From the NCBI GenBank assembly GCA_028829895.1, contig CM054178.1, positions 67,260,835 through 67,324,834 of the forward strand: a stretch of DNA of 64,000 bases, in the 5' to 3' direction. Under the pieces are notes generated by a model. It was not told the DNA's origin. It saw only the letters and a list, made by a program, of their open reading frames with translations, and ran no database searches. A program made the translations under genes and the position numbers. The stretch comes from Sinotaia quadrata. Taxonomy: Eukaryota > Mollusca > Gastropoda > Architaenioglossa > Viviparidae. Below, piece after piece: positions 9,851 through 23,900 of this stretch; position 1 is the first letter of the stretch, and each line of letters begins with the position of its first letter.

Positions 9851-11094
9851 AGCAACAAGAATGAAGCTAATCTTTCCCGAAACTAATTTCAATTTGTTAA
9901 TAAAAAAATAGCTAAATAAAATATCTGTATTTAACATTAAGACTTATATATATTGATTAAAATCATTTTTGAATGACTCATTTTTTTCTTCTGATTTCTA
10001 GTGTATATATATATATATATATATATATATTTGCATAATGAACTATCCAAAGTGAATAAATCTTTTTCTGTATATACTATGTCCCACTGAATATACTTGT
10101 TTCATTCTGATCTGCTCAGTAGTATACTTTTATCAGTTTAAGTTGCTATTGATTTTATCTGGTGTGTATGTGTACATGTATTCACACACAACACTGTAAT
10201 AAGATTTTTGTGTGGTGTTCTTGGTTCTCTACAGTGTCTATTTGTGGAACATAGCAGTCTGTTCCAAAACATTTAGCACTGTGACCAAGTGGAAAGATGT
10301 CTGTGTTTGAAGTGTCTTTGATGTGCTTGTTTTTCATTATGAAGCATGCAATTTTACATAATATATGTATGCTTGTTGAAATTATTGTCATCTCACTAGC
10401 TTTAGAATGGTGAGGGTGATGTAACTTTGATAAGAATGCTTTCTTGGCATATACAAAAATTATTCTTGATTTGATTTGGAAGGGGGATGGGGGATATATT
10501 TAGTTTACCATTTAAAGGGAGATTTGAAAATTTTCTTAACATTATAAATATGCCTTTAAAAGGTACCTTTATAGTGTAAATATAGGCATGTTTTGTTTTG
10601 CCAGTGTGTACACGTGTGGGTACATGTGTATAACAAACTTGATCATTTGTAAATTGTTAGCACTGTTTGCAGTTGTATGTTATCTGTCATAATAGTTGTT
10701 TTTAACAATCATTATACAGCTGTATAACGAAAAATGTATATTTTATTGAGTTCTTCAGAGTTTGGAGGTAACAAATGACTTGTGTATGTTTGTATTGCAC
10801 GTGTATATTTCAGAACAGTATTTTACTTGATTCAAAGTGAATCAGTGATTATGAGTGTTATCAGTTCAGGTGTGAAACATTTCTCTTCTTGTTTGCATTG
10901 TCTATCACAGACATTTTGTGTGTATTTGTCATTCAATAACTGCAACAAAATTAATTAATAAATACCCAAAAGATTAAATACCTGTGTTATTTTTTAAATT
11001 AAAACAAGTAAGATTACTTTGTTTATCTTGTTGATTTAAATGCTGGCAATATTGTCCAGAATTTGGAGGTCACTGAGAAATGAAATCTAGTAAG
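9851..11094. other. Non-coding AT-rich DNA with a (TA)n tract
   Basis: I see no gene. A (TA)n microsatellite runs from 10003 to 10031; the remainder is low-complexity AT-rich sequence. Confidence 0.5.
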
Positions 11095-11790
11095 CAAATT
11101 GTGGAGTTTCACACACTAACATAAGCAAATGTTGGAGTTCTGCACACTAAAGAAAATGAACTATAACCATATAGTTATGCACACTAAAGAAAACAAACTA
11201 TATAGTTATGCACACTAAAGGAAATGAACCATAGAGTTATGCACACTAAAGGAAATGAACTATAGAGTTATGCACACTAAAGAAAAACTAACTATAGAGC
11301 ACACTAAAGGAAATGAACCATAGAGTTATGCACACTAAAGAAAATGAACTATAGAGCACACTAAAGGAAATGAACCATAGAGTTATGCACACTAAAGGAA
11401 ATGAACTATAGAGTTATGTGCACTAAAGGAAAAGAACTATAGGGTTATGCACACTAAAGGAAATGAACTATAGAGTGCACTAAAGGAAATGAACCATAGA
11501 GTTATGCACACTAAAGGAAATGAACTATAGAGTTATGTGCACTAAAGGAAAAGAACTATAGGGTTATGCACACTAAAGGAAATGAACCATAAAATTATTC
11601 ACACTAAAGGAAATGAACTATAGAGTTATGCGCACTAAAGGCAATGAACTATGAAATATGCACACTGAATTCAATGAATTGTGGTGCTGTGTTATTTATG
11701 CATATTGAAGCTAATAAATTATGGAGCCATGCACACTAAAGTAAATGAATTGTGGAGTTATGCACACTGACATAAATGAACTGTGGAATT
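11095..11790. repeat. 31-bp minisatellite
   Basis: About twenty units contain the words CACACTAAAGGAAATGAACT and ATAGAGTTATG. Some units lack the final TTATG, and some carry small base changes, so the array has a mixed register. The edges are more degenerate than the middle. Confidence 0.9.
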
Positions 11791-14700
11791 ATATATATAT
11801 GTATATATATACATACATATGTAAATACTCCTACACAAACTATTTGAAATAAACAAACTACTGGGGGAAAAAGAAATTAAAAAAAAAAAATTATGGAGTT
11901 AATTATGCCTGCTGAATAAACTGTTTTAAACTTGGTATTTTTTAAAATAGAAATGCTGAGCTCAGAAATTATTTAAATACAAACCTACTCAGCCAACACT
12001 ACTATATACAATGATATTCAATTTGCATACACACACACAAAACTACTATCAAACTTTGCACTAGATTCCCAACACATGGGTTTTATTGTTTCATTTGAAA
12101 GAAATATATATACACATTAACATCACCACAAAGAAACTGCTTGTAAGAGCAAGAGAAACAGTCCCTTTACCAAACATTTCAAAAAAATGAAAGACTTTAG
12201 AATTTTGGTGCTCAAGACAACTGAAAAAACTTTTCTTTAAAAAACGGTTCTAATAAGACACTGGCAATGTTAAATAACATCAAATAATTTTAGCTTACAA
12301 ACTTTCTAAGCATCCAAATCTTTCCATAACTCTGACAAAAATAGATACAATAAGGCTGGAAAAGTTTAATAATAATACTAAGAATAAAAACAATAAATAA
12401 TAAACTCAGAAAAAAGTGCACGATTATTCATTAAAAAAATAAATAAAATTTACTGAGGATGTTTGAGGTTAATGTCTACTACACTTCTCATTTTAAAACA
12501 AAAGGTGCACATTCACAAATTATCTCTTTTTATTTACTATAAAGCAATCAATGGATTGTTTTTTTCCTTTTAACTTTAATAGCAATGTGCTAGTTTTTTT
12601 CCATCACTGCTTCATGCACACATTTAAGAAGTGTAGAGAAGCCTTACCCCAGATGTCATTTAAGTTTGCAATGGTAAGTGTTTTTCCTTTAATACATATT
12701 ACTAGTGTTTGACAAGTAATTGAAAGTTATGAGCACCTTAAAACAACTTTGAACAAAACAATATCTGCTAAAAAAAAAAAATGTAGGTATCAGGTGTGGT
12801 TTTTAAAAAAAAAATAGTTCACCATTACCTTGTCTCCACTGCACTGCTGTCAATCATTAACAAAACTAGTGAACTCATTTACCAATACCATTGTTAATTA
12901 ACAAACACTAAAAATGGGGGTCAACAAACATCTGTTTAGTGTCTGACATATACCCAGAGAGAGAACTTCAGTATCAAAATCTGAGCTCTATGGCAAAGGA
13001 TGTCAATAAAAAAAAAATAAAAAAATAAAAAAGCACAATTAATAAGTGACAATTAGTAAATAGACTAGTAGAATTGTTCTGAGAAGTCCTGGCTCTGTTA
13101 AGCAATCAATAATTCAATTTATGCAAGCCTCAATGTTTAACTCAGATCTAGTAAATCTATCTTTCCACACATTTTGCATCAGAAACTCGCCATTTTCTAA
13201 GTTTCCCATTTTAAAGTCCAGTATTCAGGGAGTTGTCAACATTTACAAATTTCTGCCAACCAAACATCAGGCTGAATGCAGAAGTCCTTTGCAAATATTT
13301 TCTTCAGAATATTTTTATTTTAAATTACATGAGAGGGGATTCAGGCTTATGGAAGTGTAAATTAACACCTTAGTAAATTGCTTCATAAAAGAAAATATTT
13401 AAACATTATTCAAGCTCTATTTATAATGTATTACAATCCATCTTTTGTTGCTGTTTATTTTAAAAGTTAAGTATATTAAAGTCAGATTATGGTATAAGTT
13501 TAAAGGAATGGAGATGGTTTTTAAAAAATTATTTGGTGCATCAATTTCCTAAAAGCTTTAAAAAAAAATAATAAGCTACATGGTTAAAACAGCAACTGAC
13601 AAAATTTAACAAGCAAAAATCATGAAATGACAAAAACTTTCTCATGTATCAGATATTTTTCTCACAGCTTTTAGAACTGTACTGACACTGTGAGGTAAGT
13701 GCACTGATGACATTGAGATGAGCAAGATTAAAGTGCAAACACTACAAAATAATTCAACAAGAAGAAATTAGCTAAACAATGCATGAATAATAACAACATG
13801 AAAGTGTGATTGATGTGCAATGTTACAGAAATAATAATTCAGTTGTCTAGTTTTGTAAGCAACTCTGCATTATTACTGAAAGAATTAATTTCATTGTTGT
13901 GTATTGTGGTCAGTGTTTCAACATGCAAACAAAATCTATATAGCAGTAAGCTTCATAGTGTGAATGAAAAACATATTTATATTAACACTAATATTAGTAG
14001 TAAAAACATAAAAATTAAATTCTCAGTAAATATAAGCAGAGCATAAAAACAAGCAAGCAAAACAAAAACATACAGAATAATATCTTTAAGTCGATCTTAT
14101 TCTCAGATATTAGGAAAACCATTTATACATCTGTTACCTGTGGCATCTGAGAACAAATAGGCAGGAGAACCATCCAATACTACATCCAGCTGTTTAAACA
14201 TAGTGCACCTTACAGAGTGGTTATGGGATTTAATATCACACAATAGTTTTAAATCGGCATCCTACAGAGCTGATAGTTTTCAGTAATAAAAAACATTGAA
14301 AAAAAATCTATTTACATACAATGGCCTTTGCCCAACAAAGAGCATTAAGGCAACTGGTTTTTCATGTTCACCAGTACTTGTACACTGACTACAAATTCAT
14401 TCAAGTAGACTAGACAAAGAAAACACAATAGCATAAACTAGAGGATACCCAAGGTACACAGAATTTGACTTTTTTGCCGAGATTCGAACAGGGTACATTT
14501 TTACAGGCCATGAAATTATAACTGTTTACATCCTGTGGTCCAAAATCGTGTCTTTGAATGGCTCACATTTAAATGGAAGACAAGGAATCCAATTAAATAA
14601 GAAAGACTTTAGAGTTTTTGAGTTACTGAGTTATTTGGGGTAGGAAAATGTAGGAAAACTATAGGATCAAATCTTACCTGTATTCCTAGATTATTATTTA

Positions 14701-15359
14701 TTAAATTAAGACAGTTTAGAAAAAATTACTACTATTTTTTTCTATTATCTTCTTAAAGTTCAAGGTGTAATTAAAACAAAATGTTTTCTCACTAACAGAC
14801 TGAAACATAAACAACAACAAAATAACGCCCATAGTTCTGAGACTGATTTCCTACAATAATGAATACAGAAAGCTGACAACAACAAAAATGTTCAGATTAA
14901 TACGATCATTTTTTTTTAATAAACTAAAAATTAACTTATACATATTATGGATGAAAAATACTACATTTATTGAGAATACGAATATTACAATGCAAAACTG
15001 CACAGTTATCTCCCTTTGCAAAAGTTTTACCTGAGAATGCAAATTTCAAAACTGTGCAAGAGCATTAATTCTGAAATTTGCAACATGTCTCTAAATAAAA
15101 ATTTAATAAAATACGGTCAAAATATCTTCTTTTTTATTTAAGAAAAAAACTGTCTGGCATTACTAAGAAAATATTTTTAAAACATGCAAAGTTAATCAAA
15201 TTTTTTTTTTTTAATGAGAATAAATACTCAAAATCTGTTGCACACTGGAAGTGATAGGATGACTTTCAAATATTTGTCACAATTTTATTTAGTTCTCAAG
15301 TATAGCACAATGAATATATTTTTTAACTTGTGGCACAATGGATTGCATTAATAATATAT
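11791..15359. other. Long AT-rich stretch with no gene seen
   Basis: The longest open frames here are under 80 codons and have no recognisable protein content. Poly(A) and poly(T) runs are frequent. It lies downstream of the kelch gene and may include transcribed trailer, but no signal decides this. Confidence 0.5.
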
Positions 15360-15960
15360 GATAGGGCATGTTAATCATTAATATGGGTGAAATGACAACT
15401 TACAGTTGTAATGATGATATACAATTATTACATTATGGTTTACACCTTACACAATATAATAGATACATATGTGTGGCATAATGGGTTATAGCTATATTGT
15501 GTGACATGATGGTTTACAACTATTTTAGCTAAGTTAGGTGTGACAGTTTATTGTTACGGTGAAATAATGGACTTTTTAGTTATCAAGCATGAGAGTTTAC
15601 AGTTATAATGTATGATGTGATTTACAGTTATGCATGAGGTTTACAGTTATCTTGCATAATGAAATGGTTTACAGTTTTCATGTATGAAAACAGGGTTTAC
15701 AGTTATGATGTATGGGGAGAGGTTTTACAGTTATGTGTGATAGGAGGGTTTACAGTTATGATATATGATGAGAGGGTTTATAGCTATCCTGTACAAGATG
15801 GTTTACAGTAATGTAAGAGAGGGTTTACACTTATCATGTATGACAAGAGGGTTTACACTTATCATGTATGACAAGAGGGTTTACAGCTGATATGTATGAT
15901 AAGAGGATTTACATTTATCATATATATAAGTACAATGAGAGTATTTATAGTTACCATGAA
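15360..15960. repeat. Degenerate 30-35-bp minisatellite
   Basis: Units carry AGGGTTTACAGTTAT followed by a variable ATGTATGA-type word. The spacing varies, and the 3' half (about 15670-15910) is the most regular. Confidence 0.75.
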
Positions 15961-16844
15961 TTACTTAATGACTTAACAATGAATTATGCTAAAGAGATGT
16001 CATGTAATGACTTATACAGTATGTGGCATATAGTAGTCTTGTTAAATAGCAAATAGCAAGGCTTGATGCAATGGTTCATTAAAGTTAACATGTGTGACAT
16101 GACGACTTCTCAGTTATCATTTGCAAATTATGGGTTACATTTTGCAAACACAAGGTAGTTTCAGTAATCATTTTACATCCTCAATGTCATGTTTAGAGTT
16201 CTGTGACATGCCTTTTAGTTATCATACATATTATAATATCAGGTGCATGATATGATGGACTACAGTAATCACACTAAGAAACTGTGTAATGAGAAACGTG
16301 ATGCTAATCATGTCTGACAATGTATAACATCAAAGCTTTTATTTATCACAATGACATGTTTAGTTACCAAGTGTGTTGTGATGACCTACATTTATTTGAA
16401 TTTATTTCTAGGCACATTACTGTGTATATATAGCATACACTGATGTAGTTCTTATAAAGCATTATTATGCATGTCCATGAAATAAAATGGGAGAGGGCAA
16501 CTATTAAAAAATTTCAATTTGAGATTTATACATATAATGTCAGGAACATTGCTTTATATGGCATTCATTCTTTTCAAAGAATTAAAGTGTGATGCATATT
16601 AAAATAAATGTAACAAAATAACTCTGTCATGAAAACATTTTCATTCCAGCCATTTCCATGATGCTTATAAATATCTTTTCTCTACATGTCAATTGAAATG
16701 CATTCTTACGATTTTCTTCTTTGTAATAAACCACTATTTGCTGCCTTTCTGAAGGCCACAGTGACAGAAAGTTTCATGATAAAATATACAGTACAATAAC
16801 AAATCCATTAAGAACAAACAATAACAGAACTAAGCTATTCTTGG

Positions 16845-17125
16845 CTAGCTCAAGTGTAGTCTGTCTGCTCTCAGGAGTTAACCCAAGTGCAGCCTTTCTG
16901 CTTGCAAACATTAACTCAAGTGAAGTCTGCTTGCAGATGTTAACTCATAAAGTATAATCTGTCTGCATTCAGAAGTTAGCTCAAGTATAGTATGTATGCT
17001 CATAGAAGTTAACTCAAGTGTAGTCTGTCTGCTTGCAGACATTAACTTAAGTGAAATTGTCTGCAAGCAGAAAAGTGAAATTTTGTCTGCAAGCAGATAA
17101 GTGAAATTCTGTCTGCTTGCAGATG
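16845..17125. repeat. Degenerate tandem repeat
   Basis: The words AACTCAAGTGTAGTCTGTCT and GCTTGCAGACATTAAC recur about seven times with variable spacing. Some copies read CTGCAAGCAG, an inverted form of the same word. Confidence 0.65.
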
Positions 17126-17224
17126 TGCTAAAGTGCTGGATATCACCAGTATCAATTCCTGCTACAATGGTGACAATTTTTGATGAAGGGCTTCAGATAT
17201 GCTAGTTATAAGAATTTTCCAGTG

Positions 17225-17425
17225 AAGGATGCCAGATAACAAGACTTAATTGTACTGTAAATGTGGGCAAAAGTGTTCTTTATTACTATCAAGTGAACTA
17301 TGGGCTTCAGCAATTGTTCTTTACTGAGGTCTACTGTACTGTACATTTTGGCAAAACTGTTCTTTACTGAGGTCTACTGTACTGTAAATTTTGGCAAAAA
17401 TGCTCTTTATTGCTGTCATTAATCC
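17225..17425. repeat. Short tandem repeat, unit about 60 bp
   Basis: The words TTTTGGCAAAACTGTTCTTT and GAGGTCTACTGTACTGTA recur three times. Confidence 0.6.
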
Positions 17426-18664
17426 ACCAATGGTAAATTTGCTGATACAGATGTTGTAAAAAAATATTTCAAAATGTTTCCACAAATTAAGTTTGAATTA
17501 TTTTTATCAGTAAAATATTTAAATGTTTGGTAATAAATTTTTAAAAAAATAATCACTAAAATCCTATATTAATATTTTAATATTAATAATAAATGTTATT
17601 TCTGAACAAATGAAACTAAGTTGCTTATAATCAGGATACACTCTCTACATTTGATGGAAATACTGCATAAGACTCTTCACCAAATGTTCTGTGCTTTTGA
17701 AAAACACGGCAGATATAAGTTTACATAAACTGAAGCTGTGGCCTAAAAACAAAAACAAAGCACCAACAGTCATAGCAAAGCATGAATGCAATAATTTTAT
17801 CCTTATTAATAAAACTAAAGTGTAAACTCGCAACTAATGCTTGATTATTAAGAAAAGTTCTTTATTCATTTTCTCACAATAATCTTGCTATGTCTTTATC
17901 AATCCAGAAATCCACATGCTGTGACAATCTTTGTTGGCCAATCCAGATAACCAAAACGTGCTAAAAAACATCACTATTCCTTCCTTGAACACTGCAAGAA
18001 CAGTTGCATTTTACATTATTAAAAAATGTTTGTAAATACACACATCACTTATTTTAAAAATAATTTCTAAAATACATTGTTAATGTTTAGTCCTACTTGT
18101 TTTTTATAGTGTGTAATTTTGTGTCTTTCTTGGCATTTTTTAATGCAGATGCCATTTCTTGGGAGAAAGTATTTTTTAGAATGCCACAAAACCTACAGTA
18201 GCTTCAAATACACTATCCAAAGTTAAAAGGAGCAAAACTTTGCCCCAAAGACAAAGTTTCTTTTTACAGCTCAGGAGCAGATAATTGTGACCAATCGTAA
18301 ACAACTGCTTTCTGCAGGACTGCAACACTTGATAACAGTGGCAATACAAAGCCAAGCTATCCCATACAATCCTCACAAGCAAATATTTCAAGATTACAGA
18401 AATTGTTTTCAAATCAGAGTTTAAAGTGCTAGAGAGTTTGATTTTTTTTTTTTAACTGTACTGATGATACACTAGTAAATCACCATCTCGTCTTCAAATC
18501 CTTGCACTCTATAAACATTATGCTTATTACTGCAGTTTGTTGAAAGACAAGGTATGCATGGACTACAATAAATGACAATGTCCAAATCTGATTTGACTGT
18601 TGCAGACAGTCACTTCAAATGGTAAAAAATATTTTATATCCTATAAATGACAGTTGTTCTGTGT

Positions 18665-18668
<4 letters not shown>
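17426..18668. other. AT-rich DNA with no gene seen
   Basis: Only short open frames without recognisable content occur here, and there are no strong tandem arrays. Confidence 0.5.
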
Positions 18669-18723
<55 letters not shown>

Positions 18724-18730
18724 GTGTGTG
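18669..18730. repeat. (TG)n microsatellite
   Basis: An almost pure run of about thirty TG dinucleotides. Confidence 0.95.
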
Positions 18731-19789
18731 GTAGTGGACTTTCTGAATATACAGTTTGTAAAATTGCTATAAAATTTCTTCTAGGAAAGGCAAGATAATT
18801 TTATGACTTAAAAAAATATTCTATAGATACACTTGTTATAAAATGTCTACTTCTGTGAAATACCAAATATTAAGATAAGAGTAAAAAACTTCTCAATATT
18901 TTCTTTTAAGGTGTCATGAAGCATTTAAACATGGTAACTATTTTAATCTTTATAGCAGTTTTTGAAGACCAAATGTAAAAAGTCTTTCTTTAGATGTAAA
19001 ATCATAACTAATGTTTCTTTACATGTTTAGATATCAAAATACTTCTTCAACGAATAGTTAGATACAGTAGGTTAAAATATCAAAGTGATAATAGAGAGCA
19101 TTTTAATTAAATTTAATTACTGATCATCAGTTTTCAAGCCATTAAACGATGAGTTATTTTTAAAAGAATTCTTTATCTTGGGGGGTGGGGCAGTTCATTT
19201 TCTTAGTAAAATTAAAGTTTATCAAGTTTAGATTATATTTTATCAAGAAAAATACAACAGTGTAAGCAAGTTGATTAAACAATTGGGGGTTTTCCATTGC
19301 CAGCATTTCTTCAATAGAATGATGATGTTTTTTCACTTCAGCAGAAGCTCATCCACTGAGCAAAAAACAATACATCTCAATGATTTGAATTCTCTAAAAA
19401 AAAGAAATACACACATTCAAATAAAAAAAAAATTATATTCTGAAACTTCATTTTATTTTCTGTAAGAATACATGCCTACTCCACTAAAAAAAAATTCTTC
19501 AGCAAGAATCAGGCACCTGTATTAAATCAAGGTTAGTTTTTATTTTCATAAATCTCACCCAGGGCAATTTGTGTACAAGCACAAGTTCTTCTGTCATGAA
19601 TAAACCAAGGTACGTGCGGAGTTTTGCTAGAATGCAATGACCAAGGTAAAAACAACCTGAAAATAATGAATTTATGTGTCTTTTCCAATACCTATTTACA
19701 TCAGGATGCAGTGAATTAAAAGGTCAGACTTAGTATAGGCTGATAGGTGTCAGTGTTTAAGAAAATACTTCCTATTATCAAGGACATTA
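18731..19789. other. AT-rich DNA with no gene seen
   Basis: No coding segment, RNA gene or tandem array is visible. Confidence 0.5.
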
Positions 19790-20115
19790 TTATAAAGTAT
19801 TATTAGCAATATTCATGAAACACTGCTGCACCTATATGGAAAATTACTAACATTTTGGAAATACTGCTGCACATTTTTTTATGAACCCATCTTTTTATGA
19901 AGTATTACTAAGACTTTTCTTAAATATTTGTATAAAATATTATTAACAATATGTATTGCACACTGCTAAGATTTTTTATGAAACATTTATTATGTAGTGT
20001 TAACACTATTTTATGAAGTACTGTTAATATATTTTATGAAACACTGATAACACTTATATATACAATACTGCTAACATTTTATGTGAAACACTGCCAACAC
20101 TTTTGATGCAGTATT
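19790..20115. repeat. Degenerate tandem repeat, unit about 40 bp
   Basis: Variants of the words TATGAAACACTGCTAACA and GTATTATTA recur about eight times with irregular spacing. Confidence 0.6.
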
Positions 20116-20419
20116 ACTCTTTTCAAGAGCAAAGACTGCTAGCTTTCAAATCTATAGAATTCGTTATTAGTGCAATATATAAATTAATACTGATTTGAAT
20201 AGAAAGAAATTACAACAAAAAAAATTATTTTCTTTTATGTGTTATTCAACTTATACTACTTTACTACACAAAACCCACAAATCACATTGCAAAAAATGCA
20301 TGTGGTGCACTTCTTTAAACATACATATACAAACAACACATCTCAGCATGTCAAATTACAGACTTTCTAAAACTGAAACAGGCTGGTTTTAAAGCGAACT
20401 GAAAAAAGCTTGCTTGTTG

Positions 20420-20560
20420 CTGATCGTATACTTCTTGAGTTGTCCACGTGAGGACCTCACACTTGTTGAGTTGTCCAGGTGAGGACCTCACACTTTTGAG
20501 TTGTCCATATGAGGACCCAACAATGAGCTGCCCATGTTAGGACCTCACTCAAATACCAAA
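20420..20560. repeat. Tandem repeat, three to four units
   Basis: The words GAGTTGTCCAGGTGAGGACC and TCACACTT repeat at about 30-35 bp. It lies just downstream of the kelch stop codon and so may be within the 3' UTR. Confidence 0.75.
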
Positions 20561-20702
20561 TTAGTAAATCTGGAAACAAGAATTAAAGGCAGGGATGCCA
20601 AAAATTAAAAAAAAAAAAGAAGGCAAGGCACCAGACACAAATACAGGGCATTACAAAGCCCACTGAAATGTCAAAGACTTAACACCCTGCGCACCCACTA
20701 AT

Positions 20703-20925
20703 TCACACTACAGCAGCACCGCAACCAGCACGGGGCACAATCATTTTACAAATGTAAGTCCACTGATCAGTTTCAGGATCATACATTTCAGCATCACCTA
20801 GCCGATTTTGCCCATCGAAACCACCACAGATGTAGATGCGGTTGTCAAATATAGCAACCCCTGCCCATGCTCGGGGCTTCTGCATGGAACGGATGGTGGT
20901 CCAGTGTCGGGTTAGAGTGTTGAAT
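20703..20925 (-). CDS. Kelch gene exon 8 (last), Kelch repeat 6 and stop
   Basis: The acceptor is TTTGTAG before 20925, phase 2. It completes the Arg codon split from exon 7 and encodes the end of blade 5 and blade 6, with YICGGFDG and the family's W-then-PR ending (PRAGCGAAVV). TGA is at 20703-20705. Confidence 0.95.
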
Positions 20926-23900
20926 CTACAAACAACAAAAGACATACAGAGAAAATAAAATATTTCCTTAAAATATTAAATTTTAAATCAGCAATTCTGA
21001 CAATTGATAGTTTTAATTTTTTAAAGAGAAAAAGAATTCAGTATTTAATAATATTTTCTAAAAGTAAGGTTGCAATTAGTACTATGGCACTAGTTTCTAG
21101 TAATGTAGCAAGCATGGAAGTAGTGTCTATCAACTTCCCAGAGTAATGTAGCAAGCATGGAAGCATCTAGCACAGGGGTCACCAACCTTTTTGATACTGA
21201 GAGCTACTTCATGGGTACTGAGTCATATGAAGGGCTACCATCTTCTGAAATATAACACATTTACTTAGTTTGCAGCTGAGTTGTGCTATTTTTAGAAAGG
21301 CCTGTGGGCGACTCATGTGGTCTTTGCGGGCGACCATGGTGCCCGCAGGCACCGTGTTGGTGACCCCTGATCTAGCAACTCCCCTGAGTAATGTAACAAG
21401 CATGGAAGTAGCATCTAGCGACTTCCCAGGGTAATGCAGCAAGCATGGAAATAGCATCTAGAAACTCCCAGAGTAATGTAGCATGGTAGTAGCTTCAAGC
21501 AACTCCCCAGAGTAATGTAGTAAGCATGGAAATAGTGTCTAGCAACTTCTAGAAGTAATATTGCAAGCAAAACTGCAGCAGTAGTATCTAGCTAATAATA
21601 TGGCAGCAGCTTCTAGAAGTAACATAGCAAACAATACTCTTACAGCAGTGTTAACAGTTTCTACAACTTCTAGAAAGTAACGTTTACTAACAACTCCTAG
21701 AAGTAATGTAGCAAGCAACACTCTGACAGCAGTGTCCAGCAACTTCTAGACATAGCAAGCAATACTCTGAAAGCAGTGTCCAGCAACTTCTAGACATAGC
21801 AAGCAATACTCTGACAGCAGTGTCCAGCAACTTCTAGACATAGCAAGCAATACTAGGGTATCAGTGCCCAGCAATTTCTAAAAGTAATGTAATAAGCAAT
21901 ACTATGGCAGCAGTATCTAGAAGTTTCTAAAAGTAACAAGCAATGATAGGGCAGCAGTGCCCAGAAGCTTCCTAAAGTAATGTAGTGAACAGTACTACTG
22001 TTAGTATTTTCTAGAAGTACTAATGTAGCAAGCAATATTATGACAGCAATATCTAAACAACTTCTAGAAGTACTGAAACAAGCAATACTATGGTAGAAAT
22101 ATCTAACATCTTCTAAAAGTACTGATAACAAGCAATACTATGGTAGAAATATCTAACATCTTCTAAAAGTACTGAAACAAGCAATACTATGGTAGAAATA
22201 TCTAACATCTTCTAAAAGTACTGATAACAAGCAATACTATGGTAGAAATATCTAACATCTTCTAAAAGTACTGAAACAAGCAATACTATGGTAGAAATAT
22301 CTAACAACTTCAAAATGTACTGAAACAAGCAATACTATGGTAGAAATATCTAACATCTTCTAAAAGTACTGAAACAAGCAATACTATGGTAGAAATATCT
22401 AACATCTTCTAAAAGTACTGAAACAAGCAATACTATGGTAGAAATATCTAACATCTTCTAAAAGTACTGAAACAAGCAATACTATGGTAGAAATATCTAA
22501 CAACTTCTAAAAGCATTGAAGCAAGCAATACTATGGTAGAAATATCTAACATCTTCTAAAAGTACTGAAACAAGCAATACTATGGTAGAAATATCTAACA
22601 ACTTCTAAAAGCATTGAAGCAAGCAATACTATGGTAGCAGTATCTAGCAGCTTCTTGAAATAACATAGCAATAATAAAAAACAGATGATTTCAAGATTTA
22701 AAAAAAAAAATGGAAAAAACATCAATATTAGCAAACTTAAAGCTATAATTCTGATGTGCAATCCTATGTTCAGTGAAGTGAGTGGGAAAAAAATCAACTC
22801 ATGATAATTTTGTTAGAACTTACTAATTCATTTAAAACAAATAAATAAGCTGACCTTATTCTCTTTTATCCAACAACAAAATTTTTCAGTGCAATAATAA
22901 TACACAGTTCAAAATGTGTTGGTATTCTTTCTAGCTTGTAGTATCTGACAAAATTATTAAACTGTAAATGCTCAGGATAGAATGAGTTAATCATACAAGC
23001 ATCAGATGGTTTAAATTTTGATGGTTGAAACCATCAAACACAAATTATATACTAATTTTTGTACTGAAATATGTTAAATGGGGGCAACTTAGAGCTACTC
23101 ACATTGCACAAATCTTTTCTAGAAAATAAGAGCCTTCATTTTTCATAACAATTAACAATTATAAGCAGAAGAAAAATGTATTTTGCTAACATCACCTTTC
23201 AACGAGATCAAAATACTGGTCTGTGGGCCGAAATCGACCGCCAAAAGCGTAGATGTAGTGGTCAAGGGCAACCAGAGCTAGACCAGATCGAGCTTTTTCC
23301 ATTTCAGCAGTAAAAGTCCACTCCTGGAGGTCCGGGTCATAGCATTCCATGCTGGCTCGGTCTGTGTGGAGTATTTTGTCATAGCCTCCTGCAATGATAT
23401 AAATGAGGGACAGGTGTGTGTGTGTGTGTGAAAAAAAGTATCTTAGATTCTAGAACAATTTTAATAATTTATATAATACATATATTTACAATACCGCATG
23501 CCATGATCAAGATAATGAATAAGTGATTTTAAAGTTTATTTTAAAAACTAAATTTTCTGCACTTTCAAAATGATACCCTATCAGAAATTAGGAAATTAAT
23601 ATTTGCATTTAAAAGTTGCAGAATGCTTGGGTTTTTTCCAAATTACATACCATAAAGAAAAAAAATAAATGTTCACATTCCTTATGCCTGGAGGGAAACA
23701 GTTCAAAATTCTATTCATAAGCATGGTAAAAAATATATTTAAAATGCTTTTAATAAGCTAAGAGAAATATATTCAAAATTCTACAATAAAAAATAAAGAA
23801 GAATTGTTATTAAAAAATCAAAAAAAAACAAAACTTGCAGATATTTTTACAATTCTGTATCACAAAGCTCTGGTACTGAACATTGTTTGGGTTGTTTTGT

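Larger units (their letters stand above)
20926..23195 (-). other. Kelch intron 7
   Basis: This 2,270-bp GT-AG intron is dominated by a minisatellite (21090-22660) that holds a small hAT element (21173-21369). The rest is AT-rich without coding content. Confidence 0.85.

Noticed and set aside
14475..14500. A GTTCGAATCTC word on the minus strand like a tRNA B box
   Set aside because: No A box or foldable tRNA surrounds it, so it supports neither a tRNA gene nor a SINE.
22080..22660. Regular direct repeats that could suggest a CRISPR array
   Set aside because: There are no unique spacers between repeats; the units abut, and the locus is an intron of an animal gene.
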